Assembly (NCBI RefSeq): GCF_033115175.1
Contig: NC_084827.1
Location: 181,580,388-181,644,387, forward strand
Direction of reading: 5' to 3'
Origin: Lepus europaeus
Taxonomy: Eukaryota; Chordata; Mammalia; Lagomorpha; Leporidae
Length of the DNA stretch: 64,000 nucleotides
Part shown: positions 54,142 to 64,000 of the stretch, piece by piece
Position numbering within the stretch: position 1 is the stretch's first letter
Layout of the letters: each line of letters starts with the position of its first letter
Translations under genes and position numbers: made by a program
Notes under the pieces: generated by a model
Database searches by the model: none
The model's input: the letters and a program-made list of their open reading frames with translations, nothing else
Told to the model about the DNA's origin: nothing

Positions 54142-57100
54142 GTAAGCGCCCGCGCCCGCCCCGAGACCCCGCGTCCGGCACGGGAGCGGCTGGCGCGGGC
54201 GGTGTAGACGCAGCCCCGCGCGGGGGTCGCCGCCGTCCGTAGCCTGGACCTTGGCTTGGGGGCGGATCTGGCGAAGCCCCACCAGGCCAGTGGGAAACCC
54301 TGCTCCGGGTCCCGAGTAGGGAGCGCCTGTGCGTAAAAGCGTGAGCGCACGCCTGAGCCTGGCTTGGGGTGCAGCTCCCCCGGGACACGAAGTCCTGCCC
54401 ACCGTCCTGGGGGCCCCGGGGCGGGGCTCTCGTCCAGGGACCTGTGGCCGGCCGCGGGTGAGGGCGGCCCTCCTGGGCTCCTTGCTTTCCAGGCTCGAGG
54501 GTGGGGGACGGGACCGCACCCCAGAAGAGCCCTCCGGGGGGTGCAGCCTTTCCGGGTAGGGGGGGAAGGGCTGCCCGGGCCGGGGTCACAGTTCTGAAGA
54601 TGCCTGGGGGCAGGGCAAAGCCGGGAAGGCTGAGAGCCATGGGCAGGTGAGCCCAGGCCTGTGATGCGGCCGGCCCACCTTGGCTCCGGCTCCCTGCGTT
54701 CATGGGATGGCGGCAGAGGGAGGCTCTGCTCCCCTGGGAGACCCCCAGGGGGTTCCCGGCTCCTGGCTTCAGCCTCACCCGCCCCACCTGTTGCAGCTGT
54801 TTGGGGACTGAACCAACAGATAGATCTCTGTCTTCCTTTTCTCTAACTCTGCCTTTCAAATAAATTAATACACCTTTAAATACAGACACCCCCCCCACAC
54901 ACACACACACGCACACACACACGCACACAGGCAGCCACACTGGGGAGGGCTGGGGATGTGGAGGCGGCAGGGCTCCCCAAACCCTGCATCCTGTCCCCGC
55001 CTCAGCTGCTCCCTGTGGGGGAGGCACTGCCCACCCCCCAAACCACTCAGGCAGGAGGCAGCTGGGCAGCAGGCGTGGCCAGAGGAGGCAGAGGGGACGC
55101 TGGTGCTTCCAGCCTTGGCCTTGGCCTTGGGCCTTCTTTAGGGGCCAAGTTGGCACCACAGGCTGCCTCAGACTCCAAGCCTCTTTTCTTTTTAAAAATT
55201 GCTATCTGTGTATTTGTTATTTATTTGAAAGGCAGAGAGCCACAGAGAGATCTTCCATCTGCTGGTTCACTCCTCAAATGTCTGTAGCAGCCAGGGCTGG
55301 GCCAGGGCCAAGCCCAAGCCAGGAGCCAGGAACTGCATCCGGGTCTCCCACGGGGGTGGCAGGGGCCCAAGCACCTGGGCCATCACCTGCTGTCGTCCCG
55401 GGCGCATTAGCAGGGAGCTGCATCGGAAGCGGAGCAGGCAGGACTGGAGCTGGGGCACCTACAGGGGACGCGTGCGTGGCAAGCCGGGGCTTAGCTGGCT
55501 GCACCACACCTGCCCCTCTGGCTCCTCTCTGAAGGTACCGCCTGCCGGTGGAGAACTTGGCTGGCCAAGGCAGCTGCCCAGCACCCACCCACACCCCTGA
55601 CCCGTCCCTGGGGGCCCCCGGCCCACACAATCCCCTTTCCTTCCTCCTGAAAACCACTGGGGTGAGAGTCCATCCCGGCCAGGAGTCCAGCTGAGAGGGT
55701 CAGCTCGACAGGCCCATCCTGAGCTGTGTGGGGAATCCTCCCGCCACGGGTTCCCACCAGCGGCACTGAGAGGCTGTGACGTGGCGTCCCCAGTGCCGGT
55801 GCCCGTGCAGAGCCACCAGTCGCTGGCCCGGCTGGCCATGCAAGACACAGGGAGCTGCCGATGGGACAGAGCACCCTGGTACTTGGCCCAGCTACGACAC
55901 CGGAGCCCTCGCTGGCCTGCACATGGGTCAGCAAGCTCCTGGGGTGGCCCTGGGTCTACACCGAGTGGGAAGCACAGGGCCGTGACTCCATCAGCCACCG
56001 GCCCGAGACCTCAGCAAGGCCCTCGGCCGGCTTCCTGAGGCTCCCGCTGCCCAGGGAGCCAAACGTGTTTCCCGGAAGCTTCCTCCCACGGGTCGGGCCT
56101 CAGCGTGCACGGTAAGAGGCATTTCTGGACGTGCTGGGAAGACGAAGGTGCCGGGCAGACTCGTGGGTCATGACATCTCTCTGGCTCTGGTCCCCCTGCC
56201 CGCCCTGGACTGTGACCCTCGGTGGCCCCAAGGCAGGGGCCACCTGTTCCCCAGGAGCCGTCCTCCATAGGCCGGGGTGGGGGCAGGCACCCCTGGGGAC
56301 AAGGCCGGGCGCTGAAGGCCAGTCCTGCAACGGTCACCCCTGCAGTGCCGCACCTGCTCAGCGGACGCTGGGAGAGGCCAACTGACCTCCCGGCCGCCCG
56401 TGTTCCAGGAGCCCCCTGGCGAGCAGGCGCGCGGCGTGGACCCCCGGGACGCCTGGATGCTGTTCGTCAGGCAGAGTGACAAGGGTGTCAACAGCAAGAG
56501 GAGCAGCAGGGGCAAGGCCAGGAAGCTCAAGGTGAGCAGAGACCTCGGCCGCCACGGCCCTGGCCACCCTGGGCCAGAGCACACGCTGCCGCCTGCAGGG
56601 CCCAGGGCGGGCCTGGCTCCTCCCACTGGCGCTGCTCCTGAATGCCAGGCGGCCCGAGGAGCTCCCTCTCCCCCCCAGGGGGCCCCAGGTGGGCAGCTGC
56701 TGCATTCCCACTGGCAGCCTGGGGCCCGGCCTGGGCAGGGACCTGGCACTTGGCCCCGATGGCCGACTCTTGCCGTGAGTCCCCGAGGGCGAGGACTCGA
56801 CCAGGGCTGTGCGGCCCACACTGGGTGTCAGCACGGGGTCAGCCTCCCCCTGCCTCAGTCTGATTGGAGGGGGAAGGCCAGCTTGGGGCGCACGAGGCAG
56901 GGGTGCTAGCTGGGCCATGACCATGACCTTGGTTACCACCTCTGAGCCACCCAGCCCTGCCTCTCGTTCCTCCCTGTGGGGGCTTCCTGGGCTCTGACCC
57001 CGCCCAGTGTGGGCTGCTTGGAGGCTGGGCCAGGTGGGCCTAGGGCCAGAGCCAGTCTCCCTGCCTCCAGGACACCCAGAGCAGGGGTGGGTTACAGGCC

Positions 57101-60047
57101 CCGCCCCACGCCTTGACCCAGGGCCACCCGTCCCAGCAGCCCCCACCTCGCCTCCTGGGAGCTCTGGCCTGCCTCTCAGTGGCAGGAGTGTGGGTAGGAG
57201 ACGCCCAGTCCCCGCCTGCCTCCTCTGACATCCTCACCACTGAACTCTCCCCGCAGCTTGGCCTGCCAGGGCCCCCCGGGCCTCCCGGCCCCCGAGGGCT
57301 CCCAGGCCCCATCATCCCGGGGGAGGCACTGCTGAGGGAGCTACAGCTGCTGCTGAAAGGTAGGGCGTGCACAGCCCGCGTGAGCAGGGCCGGGGAGGGC
57401 GTCCCGGGGAGCCCAGGCCCCGCCCCACAGCTGGCTCTGGGCCCTGGGTGAGAAGGCTTTGCAGAAGGTGGGTTCCGCCTCCCCAAGTGCTCAGGGTGCC
57501 CGGGCGGCCCTGGGAGTCAGGGAGCACTGCGGGGGCCCCAGGCCCAGCAGTGGGGTCTCTGCTCTGTGGCCAGCTGAGCCGGGACTGAGAGTGTTTTCCG
57601 CCTTCTGTCGCACGGCCTGTTCTTTTAAATGCATCACCTGCCCGGGCTGGAAAGCCGCTGTTACTTCCAACGTAGCTGACATGGAGGCCTGGCTTCTTTC
57701 CAAAACTCTGGGTCGGCTGGAGGAGGAGGACTGGGTGCCCCGAGCTTCCTGGTAGCCAAGGCTAAGGGAAACAGGAGCAGAATTGGGAAGCAAGGTCCCC
57801 CAGGTCCTGCAGGCCGAGGGGGCGGCTCCCACGGACCCAGCAGGCAGGTGTCCCGGCCCACGGCCACCACTCGTCCCGTGCCAGGCGCGGTTCTGCAGCC
57901 TTGCCCACGCAGCCCTGGAGGGCCAGCAGCCGCGAGCCCAGCACCGGTCCCTGGCGGCCCTGAGGACGACGAGGACGACAGCGACGGCGAGGCGGGGGGC
58001 GTGCTGGCGCTGCTGGCCGCGCCCCTGGCCCTGGGCCCGCGGACGCCGCGCGTGGAGGCCGCCTTCCACTGCCGCCTGCGCCGGGACGCGGCGGTGGAGC
58101 GGCGCGCGCTACACGAGCTCGGCGCCTACTACCTGGTGAGGCCGGGGCGCGGGCCGGGGCGCCGGGCACGGGGCGCGGGGCGGGCCCCGGGGTGACGTCT
58201 GTGTGCCCCGCAGCCCAACGCCGAGGGCTCCTTTCGGCGCGGCCTGGGCCTGAACCTGACCAGCGGCCAGTACACGGCGCCCGTGGCCGGCTTCTACGCG
58301 CTCGCCGCCACGCTGCACGTGGGTGAGCCCCGGGCAGAGGGGGGACCACCCGCCCTCGCCCCCGCAGCCCGCACTTGTGACCACGACCCCGCCTGCCCCG
58401 CAGCGCTCGCCGAGCCGCTGAGGCGGGGGGCGCCGCGGCCCCGCGACCGCCTGCGCCTGCTCATCTGCATTGAGTCCCGGTGCCAGAGCAACACGTGAGT
58501 GCGCGCCTCCTCCGGGAAGGCCCCTCCGCCCCCGGTGCGCAGGTCCGCGGCTGGGCGCAGGGACTTCCGGGTGCCACCTGGGCCCAGTCCGCCTCCTGCC
58601 GCCTCCCTAGGGACCCTCAGCCTCTTGCGGGGTCACTGTCCCGCCCCTCAACCCACCATCACGTCTGTGACTCACTGCTGGGGTCCCCACCGCCCCATCC
58701 GGTCTTCGGGATGGCCGCAACTCCCTTCCCCCCATCCCCGGCTGGGAGCCCAGGCGCGGGGACGGGGTGGCATGGGGAGGGTCTGAAACTCTCCAGCCTT
58801 TGAGAACGTGGGTTTAGTGGCCCCAGCTGGCTGTGAGCCACACCTGCTGCCTGGGCCCCAACCCCACGTGCACCAGCCAGGTCCCGCTTCCCGTCAGAGG
58901 CAGGACTTGGCTTGTCTGGCCTGAGCCTCTCTGCCCCGAGCCCCTGGCTGGCCCAGGGCACGGCGTTGGCTGCTGTGGGCGAGGGTGGTGGGTTGGGGGC
59001 GGGGCGAGCCCACCCTCTGTCTGTCCCGGAACAGCGCCCTGGAGGCTGTCGCGGGCTTGGACAGCAGCAGCGAGCTCTTCACCATCTCGGTAAACGGCAT
59101 CCTGTATCTGCAGGTGTGTTGCGCAGGTCTGGGCATGGCCACGGGGTGACACATGGGGACCGGATCAGTGGGCGCAGCACCCTCAGACTCCAGGGCACCC
59201 ACGGGCACCAGTGTTGGTCCTGGCAGAGCTGGGCTGCAGGTTCCCATCTCCCCTGAGGACGCCTGGTCCCGTTAACAGCCACTCCCCAAGCACCGCATAC
59301 CGGACAGGTGCTCAGGGCCACCCCTGGGGGAGGATGTGGAGGTCAGCTCCAAGTGGACATCATGACACCCGGGCCCACTGAGCCGGCAGCAGGCCAGAGC
59401 CGGTGTTTCCACCCTGAACCCTCCATGCCCACCTCTCCTGGGAACTCTGGGGATTTGGAGAAGTGACAGGGAAACTGACATAAAGACGGACTTGGCTAAG
59501 AACGAGACAGCCAAGTGCAGCTGTGTGCACAGCTCCTGGGTGAGCTGAGCGCTCTGGCGAGCACTGGTGTCCGTCCCCGCCGGCCCGAGTTGACAGCAGG
59601 GCCAGGAGGCCAGGCCGTCTGCTCCGGAGCTGGCCCCCTGACTGCGCAAAGGCAGCCAAAGCTCGTGCCCTGTGTGGATCTCGCCAGGTCAGTCCGGGAG
59701 TTGCCAGGGGATGTGACGCGGCTGGTGCAGGGACCATGGCTGTGTCATGGCTGGGGCCGGGCCGAGGGGCCAAAGGCCACCCTGCCACCGTGCTAGACCC
59801 ACACATGGAACTAGAGGACACTGCAGCCCGGGACAGGCCACCTCTGGGCGCTGGCCCACTGAGGGGCTGAGTGGGCGGAGGGACCGCGGCTGACTGGCCC
59901 CGGGGTGCACCTGCTGGTCCCCAGGCCTGACGGCGCCCTTGCTCGCAGAAAGGACAGCACACCTCTGTGTTCCTGGACAACGCCAGCGGCTCCCTGCTCA
60001 CGGTGCGCAGCGGCTCCCACTTCAGTGCCGTCCTCCTGGGCGTGTGA
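53947..60047 (+). CDS. ERFE: Erythroferrone, complete in eight exons
   Basis: Secreted C1q/TNF-related hormone (FAM132B, CTRP15) made by erythroblasts. It binds BMP ligands and lowers liver hepcidin, which frees iron. Exons: 53947-54141, 56409-56531, 57257-57359, 57885-58135, 58214-58322, 58404-58494, 59035-59113 and 59949-60047, giving 349 aa (human about 354). Residues 1-27 are a signal peptide with core [16 protein letters not shown] conserved [16 protein letters not shown] block, a basic stretch and six collagen triplets (about 108-125) follow. An acidic [10 protein letters not shown] run precedes the C1q-like domain, which spans about 190-349 and ends AVLLGV. Two N-glycosylation sequons remain (N238, N328). 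The start is chosen because it matches human [14 protein letters not shown] and lies just after the TATA box. The frame is open upstream, but only as GC-rich non-coding sequence. Confidence 0.95.
54725..54892 (+). mobile_element. C-SINE 3' part, diverged
   Basis: CTGCTCCCCTGGGAGACCC, GGGACTGAACCAACAGATAG and CTAACTCTGCCTTTCAAATA. In ERFE intron 1. Confidence 0.75.
54888..54932 (+). repeat. CA microsatellite
   Basis: C7 run then (CA)n with CGCA interruptions, directly after the SINE tail, from which it probably grew. Confidence 0.85.
55195..55516 (-). mobile_element. C-SINE
   Basis: TATTTGTTATTTATTTGAAAG, body, ending CTGCACCACACCTGCCCC. In ERFE intron 1. Confidence 0.88.
56409..56531 (+). 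CDS. ERFE: ERFE exon 2
   Basis: 41 codons, phase 0 at both ends. Encodes [20 protein letters not shown] and the basic [13 protein letters not shown]. Acceptor TTCCAG, donor GTGAGC. Confidence 0.95.
57257..57359 (+). CDS. ERFE: ERFE exon 3 (collagen triplets)
   Basis: Encodes [20 protein letters not shown], then [12 protein letters not shown]. Six Gly-X-Y triplets, the short collagen tail typical of this protein. Acceptor CCGCAG, donor GTAGGG. Confidence 0.95.
57885..58135 (+). CDS. ERFE: ERFE exon 4
   Basis: Acceptor TGCCAG, donor GTGAGG. Starts [14 protein letters not shown], shorter than human and with one cysteine where I recall a CTC pair. Then the acidic run, [20 protein letters not shown], and the first C1q strands ending HELGAYYL. 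Confidence 0.9.
58214..58322 (+). CDS. ERFE: ERFE exon 5
   Basis: Encodes [20 protein letters not shown], then [15 protein letters not shown]. Contains the NLT glycosylation sequon (N238). Acceptor CCGCAG, donor GTGAGC. Confidence 0.95.
58404..58494 (+). CDS. ERFE: ERFE exon 6
   Basis: Encodes [20 protein letters not shown] and [10 protein letters not shown] with two conserved cysteines. Acceptor CCGCAG, donor GTGAGT, phases 1 and 2. Confidence 0.95.
59035..59113 (+). CDS. ERFE: ERFE exon 7
   Basis: Encodes [20 protein letters not shown] and GILYLQ. Acceptor GAACAG, donor GTGTGT. Confidence 0.95.
59949..60047 (+). CDS. ERFE: ERFE exon 8 and stop
   Basis: Encodes [20 protein letters not shown], then [12 protein letters not shown] before TGA at 60045-60047. 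Contains the NAS sequon at N328. Acceptor CTCGCAG. Confidence 0.95.
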   Translation, partial: KGQHTSVFLDNASGSLLTVRSGSHFSAVLLGV

Positions 60048-61562
60048 ACGGCGCCACAGGCCCCTGCCTCCTGCCCAGCAAACAGAGCGGGGGTCCGAGC
60101 GACGGCTAGATGGCGTTAGAGGCCACGTGCAGGAGTGAACCGCCTGGAAACAGCTACACCGGCCACGGCAGCTGAGCCCTGCGACGGCGGCTACGGCCTG
60201 TGGAGGAGACAGCGAGCCGGCAGCCCCAGAGCAGAGTCGTGCACCCTGGAGAAGAGGAGCGCTGTGCTCGGAGCACCTGCTGTGTCCCCAGCTGCAGACC
60301 TGGCTCCCCCCAGCCTGGGGACAGCTCCCAGAGAGCCTCCGCTCCCTCTGCAGTCCAGTGTCCAGGGACGCATCCTGCAGGTGAGCCGCACCTCCCCAAG
60401 CAACAGCCTGGCCTGCCTGGGCTCCTGGGGAACCGGAGCCCTTCGCCGTGAACCCTTGGCACACAGCCTCAGGGACCAGAGGAACCCTGGACGCGGCTGG
60501 GGGGCAGACACCAAGACTGGACCTGGCTCCCATCTCCAGCGCATGCAAGACCAACTCGGCACGCTCACCTGGCACAGGCCTTTCCCAGGTGGGAGCCGCT
60601 CTGCCCCTCCTCGGTAAATCCTGTCGCAGACAAGGCCCTCAGCTCCCCAGAGCCCTCTCAGAGTCCGCCTCACTCTGGGCCTGTCCACTGGAAAGAGCCG
60701 AGCTGTCCCTGTGGATGGGGTCGGCAGCCTGCTGACCAGCTCCTACTGCACGGGCAGGACAGCCTGGCTGGGCCCAGCACGCTCGGGCTGCTTCCTCCCC
60801 ACCCAGGCGGCCGTGTGGCTCTGAGCTTGGTCAGTGAAGGGACGTGGGGGCGGGCAGAGCTGTCAGCCTGGACCCCCCCAGATTTTCCCCGAGTAGGCAG
60901 GGACAAGGACACACACCCGGCCCACACCAAATGGACGGCCGGGAGCTGGGGAGGCAGGGCCTCCCGGGGACCAGGCTTGGGAGAGGCCCCCACCCTTGGT
61001 TCCATCCAGAACCAAGCATCTCCCAGCCAAGGGCATCCATAAACTGACCACTCTACACCCTCTGGGCAGGCCTGGCAGGTTCTCGGAACTTGTTCCCACC
61101 CTGCCTGGAAGCCGTGGGCTAGCCCAAGTCCTGGCCCAGGTCCTGCCTCCCCGTGCACCTCGATAAGGGGTGCTGTGGCCACTCCCTTCTCTGGATTTCA
61201 CTTTGTAGCCAGCGGGCAGATAGTCAGAGAAGTTATCTTTACTCTGTTAGAAGCCACATACCCACATATCTCCTTTTTCTCAACTAAGTGTTAAATGGCA
61301 ACTGACCGAGGTGGTCCCTGGGTGCTGCTGCGGGGGGACATGTGCAGAGCTGACATAGGCAGCTTAGGGCTGTGTCACGGGACGGCACAAAGTCAGCGTT
61401 CACGGGGCAGACGCTCTCCTCGGCCCAGGTCCCCTGTGGGCAGGGAGGTCTTGCGGACACTCCTTGAGCCCCCTGGAGGTGACAGGGACCTCCCTGGCGC
61501 TCGGGGACGTGAGTCACAGCCTCGCGTGCAGGCCGACCCGGGTTTGCTACAGGCACTGGCTA

Positions 61563-61568
61563 AATAAA
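61563..61568 (+). terminator. ERFE: AATAAA poly(A) signal, probably ERFE
   Basis: Only canonical hexamer seen on the + strand after the ERFE stop, 1.5 kb downstream. It implies a long 3' UTR (60048 to about 61590) without recognisable repeats. A non-canonical earlier site cannot be excluded. Confidence 0.6.
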
Positions 61569-61589
61569 CTGTCACATCCCGATTCCGAG

Positions 61590-62605
61590 GGGCTGAGTCA
61601 CTTCTCTTGGTGGATGCCACATGGAGGCAGAGGTGGGTGCGTGGCTTCTAACAGCCCTGGCGGGGGCCGCACCAACCTCCCTTTGTTCCCCTTTTCTCCC
61701 GGCTTCACACAGTAGGCCCAGAAGGAGGCAGGTCTGCACGCGTGTTTTCCACCACGGTGCTGGCAGCCTGGACCCCAGCGCCACCAACTGGGCGGCCCGG
61801 TGATAAGACCGCGGGCATGTGTGTGTGCGCCCGTGTTGGGCAAGGGCCAGTGAACATTACAGAACGGATTCCGTGAAGGCAACTTTTGAGAATCTTACAT
61901 CATCCTTAGGCAGACAGTTATGCAGACGGACCTGGGGCCGCTTTACCGAGACGGCGACAGCAGGCATGGCTGACGCGCGCGAGCGCTCACGTGCAGAGGT
62001 GTCCGAGGCGTCTCCCCAGCAGGCCGGCCGCGCGCTCCTCTGGGCACCACCCCCAGAAGGGCCCCCGTGAACACCCTCCCTGCGGCAGGAAGCCAGCTGC
62101 CGCACACCCCCAAAGCAGGAAGCAGGACCTCGGCGGCCTTGTGGCCGGCAGCCGGCACTTGGCCCAGGAGGCGCTTGCCTTCCAGCCAGGGCCCGGAGCC
62201 GACAGCTGACCCTATCACCCCAGCCCTTCACCGTTTCCCGTGGAGGTGCATGCTGTTAGCTGCTCACCCATGGGTGGGTCTGCTGGCCGGCCTGGGCCCT
62301 GTCGTGCGACGTCGCCAACAGTGTGTGTGTGAAGACGGAAGGGGAGCACAAGGTCCCCAAAACCCTGGGTGAGGCCCCAGCCTCGTCCCTGGCGACGTCA
62401 GCCTGGCCTCCTTTCCGCGGCCCGTCAGAGGGCTGTGGAAGCACAGGCCGCTCCGCCCACAGCACACAGGCCCAGCAGCGGTGTGCGTCCCGCCCAGGCG
62501 CCCGCACGGCCTCCAGGAGGCAAGGCCAGAGCAGCCTCGGAAGCAGACACATCCGACCTCGGAATCCTCGCTCCTCACAGCACAGGCAGGGGATTCACAG
62601 GACTA
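61590..62605. other. ERFE-ILKAP convergent intergenic region
   Basis: About 1 kb between the two inferred transcript ends. No repeat or coding signal recognised. Confidence 0.5.
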
Positions 62606-62627
62606 GGGAGGGAAAAAGAAAGCAGCC

Positions 62628-62633
62628 TTTATT
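62628..62633 (-). terminator. ILKAP: AATAAA poly(A) signal, ILKAP
   Basis: TTTATT on the + strand is AATAAA in the ILKAP direction, 83 nt after the stop. It gives a very short 3' UTR ending near 62610. Confidence 0.85.
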
Positions 62634-62715
62634 TACAACCACGGGCGCCCGCAGGACACAGAACACAATGAGCACGCACACGGGAGGAGCACGCGTGCCC
62701 CGGCCGCGCGGGGCC

Positions 62716-62856
62716 TCACGGCCCTACCCGCACCACCATCACGGTGACGTTGTCGGCGGAGCCGCGCTGCACCGCCTTGCTGGCCAGCCTGTTGCAGGCA
62801 GCTTCATAGCGGACGTCCACGGCGGGCCTGCCTTCCCGGCTCTGTATCTTCTCGTC
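62716..62856 (-). CDS. ILKAP: ILKAP last coding exon
   Basis: Reverse strand: acceptor TGGCAG, then DEKIQSREGRPAVDVRYEAA, CNRLASKAVQRGSADNVTVM, VVRVGP and TGA. Confidence 0.95.
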   Translation of the reverse strand, partial: DEKIQSREGRPAVDVRYEAACNRLASKAVQRGSADNVTVMVVRVGP

Positions 62857-63112
62857 CTGCCAGGCGGGAGAGGGGCCTGTCACCTCCTGTGGCACCGTGG
62901 CCACGAGAGACAGACAGCCCTGGGCACAGGTCCCACCAAAACAGCCCCCGGCTGCCCCCGCGAGGACCCGGGCCTCAGAACTTGACAGAAGGTGTGGTGG
63001 AGACAGAGGACCCCCTCCGAGACCGCCTACCTCAAGGCAGGACAAGATGAAGTTCACGGCTTCTTCCGGAGTGAAGACCTTGAAGAGCCCGTCACAGGCC
63101 AGCAAGATGAAC
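62716..63112 (-). CDS. ILKAP: ILKAP C-terminal two exons (5' part outside window)
   Basis: Integrin-linked-kinase-associated phosphatase, a PP2C-family Mg/Mn-dependent Ser/Thr phosphatase that restrains ILK signalling. On the reverse strand the exons are 63112-63031 and 62856-62716, joined in frame and followed by stop TGA (62718-62716). The first carries FILLACDGLFKVFTPEEAV, where the aspartate of CDG is a metal ligand. The second carries RGSADNVTVMVV, the last PP2C motif, with the metal-binding Asp in ADN. The upstream exons lie beyond 64000. The gene converges on ERFE, with about 1 kb between their poly(A) signals. Confidence 0.95.
63031..63112 (-). CDS. ILKAP: ILKAP penultimate exon in window
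   Basis: Read on the reverse strand: acceptor CCGCAG, then one base completing an arginine codon and 27 codons from FILLACDGLFKV to FILSCLE, then donor GTAGGC. Confidence 0.94.
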
Positions 63113-64000
63113 CTGCGGCGCCAGGATGAGAGAGGAGGTGTTAGCAGGAGCTCTGTAAAAACCGGACGGCCTGGAGGTGGGGGCAGAATAAGCACCTGTC
63201 CAATTCTCAGACGGAAGTAAAATAAATATTTTCCAGTTACTCGGGGCTAAGATTTGTTTTACATGAAAACCGGGAGCGCGCTTCCCTTCACCCCCCTTCC
63301 TCCGCCATCAGGTGCTGCGAGGTCCGACTCCCTCGAGAAATCACCGACTGAAGACGCGGCGTCCGGGTTTCGTCCACTGACCTGGTGGCACCACCTGCCT
63401 GCTGTCACCTCCCAGAGGCGCAGGGCTGAGGGGGCGCGCTGGGACGCTGTGTGCGGGTCCAAGACCCAGAGCAGACACGCGTCCACCGCCTGTGCACACC
63501 CTGCCACTCGGAATGGCTCTGGGCCAGCTTTCTTCCCTCCCGTAGTGCCCATGTCCTGGGGGGCGTCCAGCCAGCCAGCACTCACTCGGCACACGGGCTT
63601 GTGGTGGGGTCGAGTGCCAGCAGAGCCCTGCCCCTGCTGCTGCCCTGACAGGCCCTGAACGAGTCCCGTGGCCTGCGAAGGCACCGTGGACAAAGCCCGG
63701 GCGCTGGGCAGACAGCTCTCCTGCGGGAAACACGTGCCAGCCTGCGGGAAGGCAGGAGCGCGGACCGCTGCGGCAGGTGGGGAACAAAGGAGAGGGCACT
63801 CTGCTCCCCACCGACAGCCTGGGGCAGAGACCCCCAGTGTGGCAGTGTCGCCGCTGCCCTCACCCCTCCAATCAGCCCGAGTGCGGTTTCCTGAGCCGCC
63901 TGCAGGGTTCTCCTGCACCTTAGCTGCGGACATCTGTCCACAGGTCGCCCTGGCCTCGCAGCCCAGGCCTGAGCCTGCCGGGCTGCACTGTCCCCGTCTC
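63113..64000 (-). other. ILKAP: ILKAP intron, no features recognised
   Basis: Sequence upstream (in gene direction) of the ILKAP exon at 63031-63112. Starts with a short AT-rich stretch (63215-63270); otherwise GC-rich and unremarkable. The next ILKAP exon is outside the window. Confidence 0.6.

Larger units (their letters stand above)
53740..54250. promoter_or_regulatory. ERFE: CpG island over the ERFE promoter and exon 1
   Basis: Dense CpG run around the ERFE start, far richer than the sequence before 53700. It holds two CTCF-like cores and the TATA box, with the start codon near its centre. Extent judged by eye. Confidence 0.8.

Noticed and set aside
53681-55159. 492-codon reverse frame over the ERFE promoter
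   Set aside because: CpG-island composition effect; it crosses the TATA box and exon 1 and encodes arginine/proline-rich nonsense.
1-64000. Endogenous retrovirus or LTR element
   Set aside because: I saw no LTR pair, primer-binding site, or gag/pol/env-like stretch; the interspersed elements are SINEs, LINEs, MIRs and a MITE-like element.

Overview
The window is nuclear DNA from a placental mammal, almost certainly a lagomorph and most likely the European rabbit (Oryctolagus cuniculus). About nineteen copies of the lagomorph tRNA-derived C-SINE are recognisable, in two types: one with the 'aaagatttatttatttgaaag' head when read in reverse, and one ending in a CTCTGCCTGTC-A(n) tail. Coding exons are short and GC-rich, have GT-AG borders, and keep reading frame across every junction I checked.

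Five protein genes are present in the order SCLY, ESPNL, KLHL30, ERFE (all + strand) and ILKAP (- strand). This is the gene order I recall for human 2q37.3, so the block is conserved. SCLY enters from the left: its last eight coding exons lie between 3512 and 15062. ESPNL is complete in nine coding exons (17265-37171, 972 aa). KLHL30 is complete in seven coding exons (44983-50557, 578 aa). ERFE is complete in eight exons (53947-60047, 349 aa), with a TATA box in a CpG island. ILKAP enters from the right on the opposite strand: its last two coding exons lie at 63112-62716, and it converges on ERFE.

The genes are functionally unrelated. SCLY recycles selenium from selenocysteine. ESPNL is a stereociliary cargo of class III myosins. 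KLHL30 is a BTB-BACK-Kelch protein. ERFE is the erythroid hormone that suppresses hepcidin. ILKAP is a PP2C phosphatase. Their order is inherited synteny, not an operon.

The rest is intron and intergenic DNA: SINEs (several nested, with clear target-site duplications), degraded L1 remnants, L2 and MIR fossils, two copies of a short terminal-inverted-repeat element, and an unusually dense set of minisatellites. The minisatellites are at 7.9 kb (23-bp unit), 15.7 kb (40 bp), 18.7 kb (64 bp), 25.8 kb (38 bp, grown inside a SINE), 34.5 kb (about 45 bp) and 39.4-40.9 kb (about 23 bp, higher-order). I found no new enzyme system, CRISPR array, endogenous retrovirus or RNA gene. The points most worth a second look are a hairpin and E-box minisatellite in the probable SCLY 3' UTR, a tandem splice acceptor in ESPNL whose upstream choice opens with a stop codon, CTCF-like motifs at KLHL30 and ERFE, and lineage changes in ERFE processing and glycosylation motifs.

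Comparisons with human proteins are from memory. Exon boundaries come from splice sites plus frame and homology, not from transcripts.
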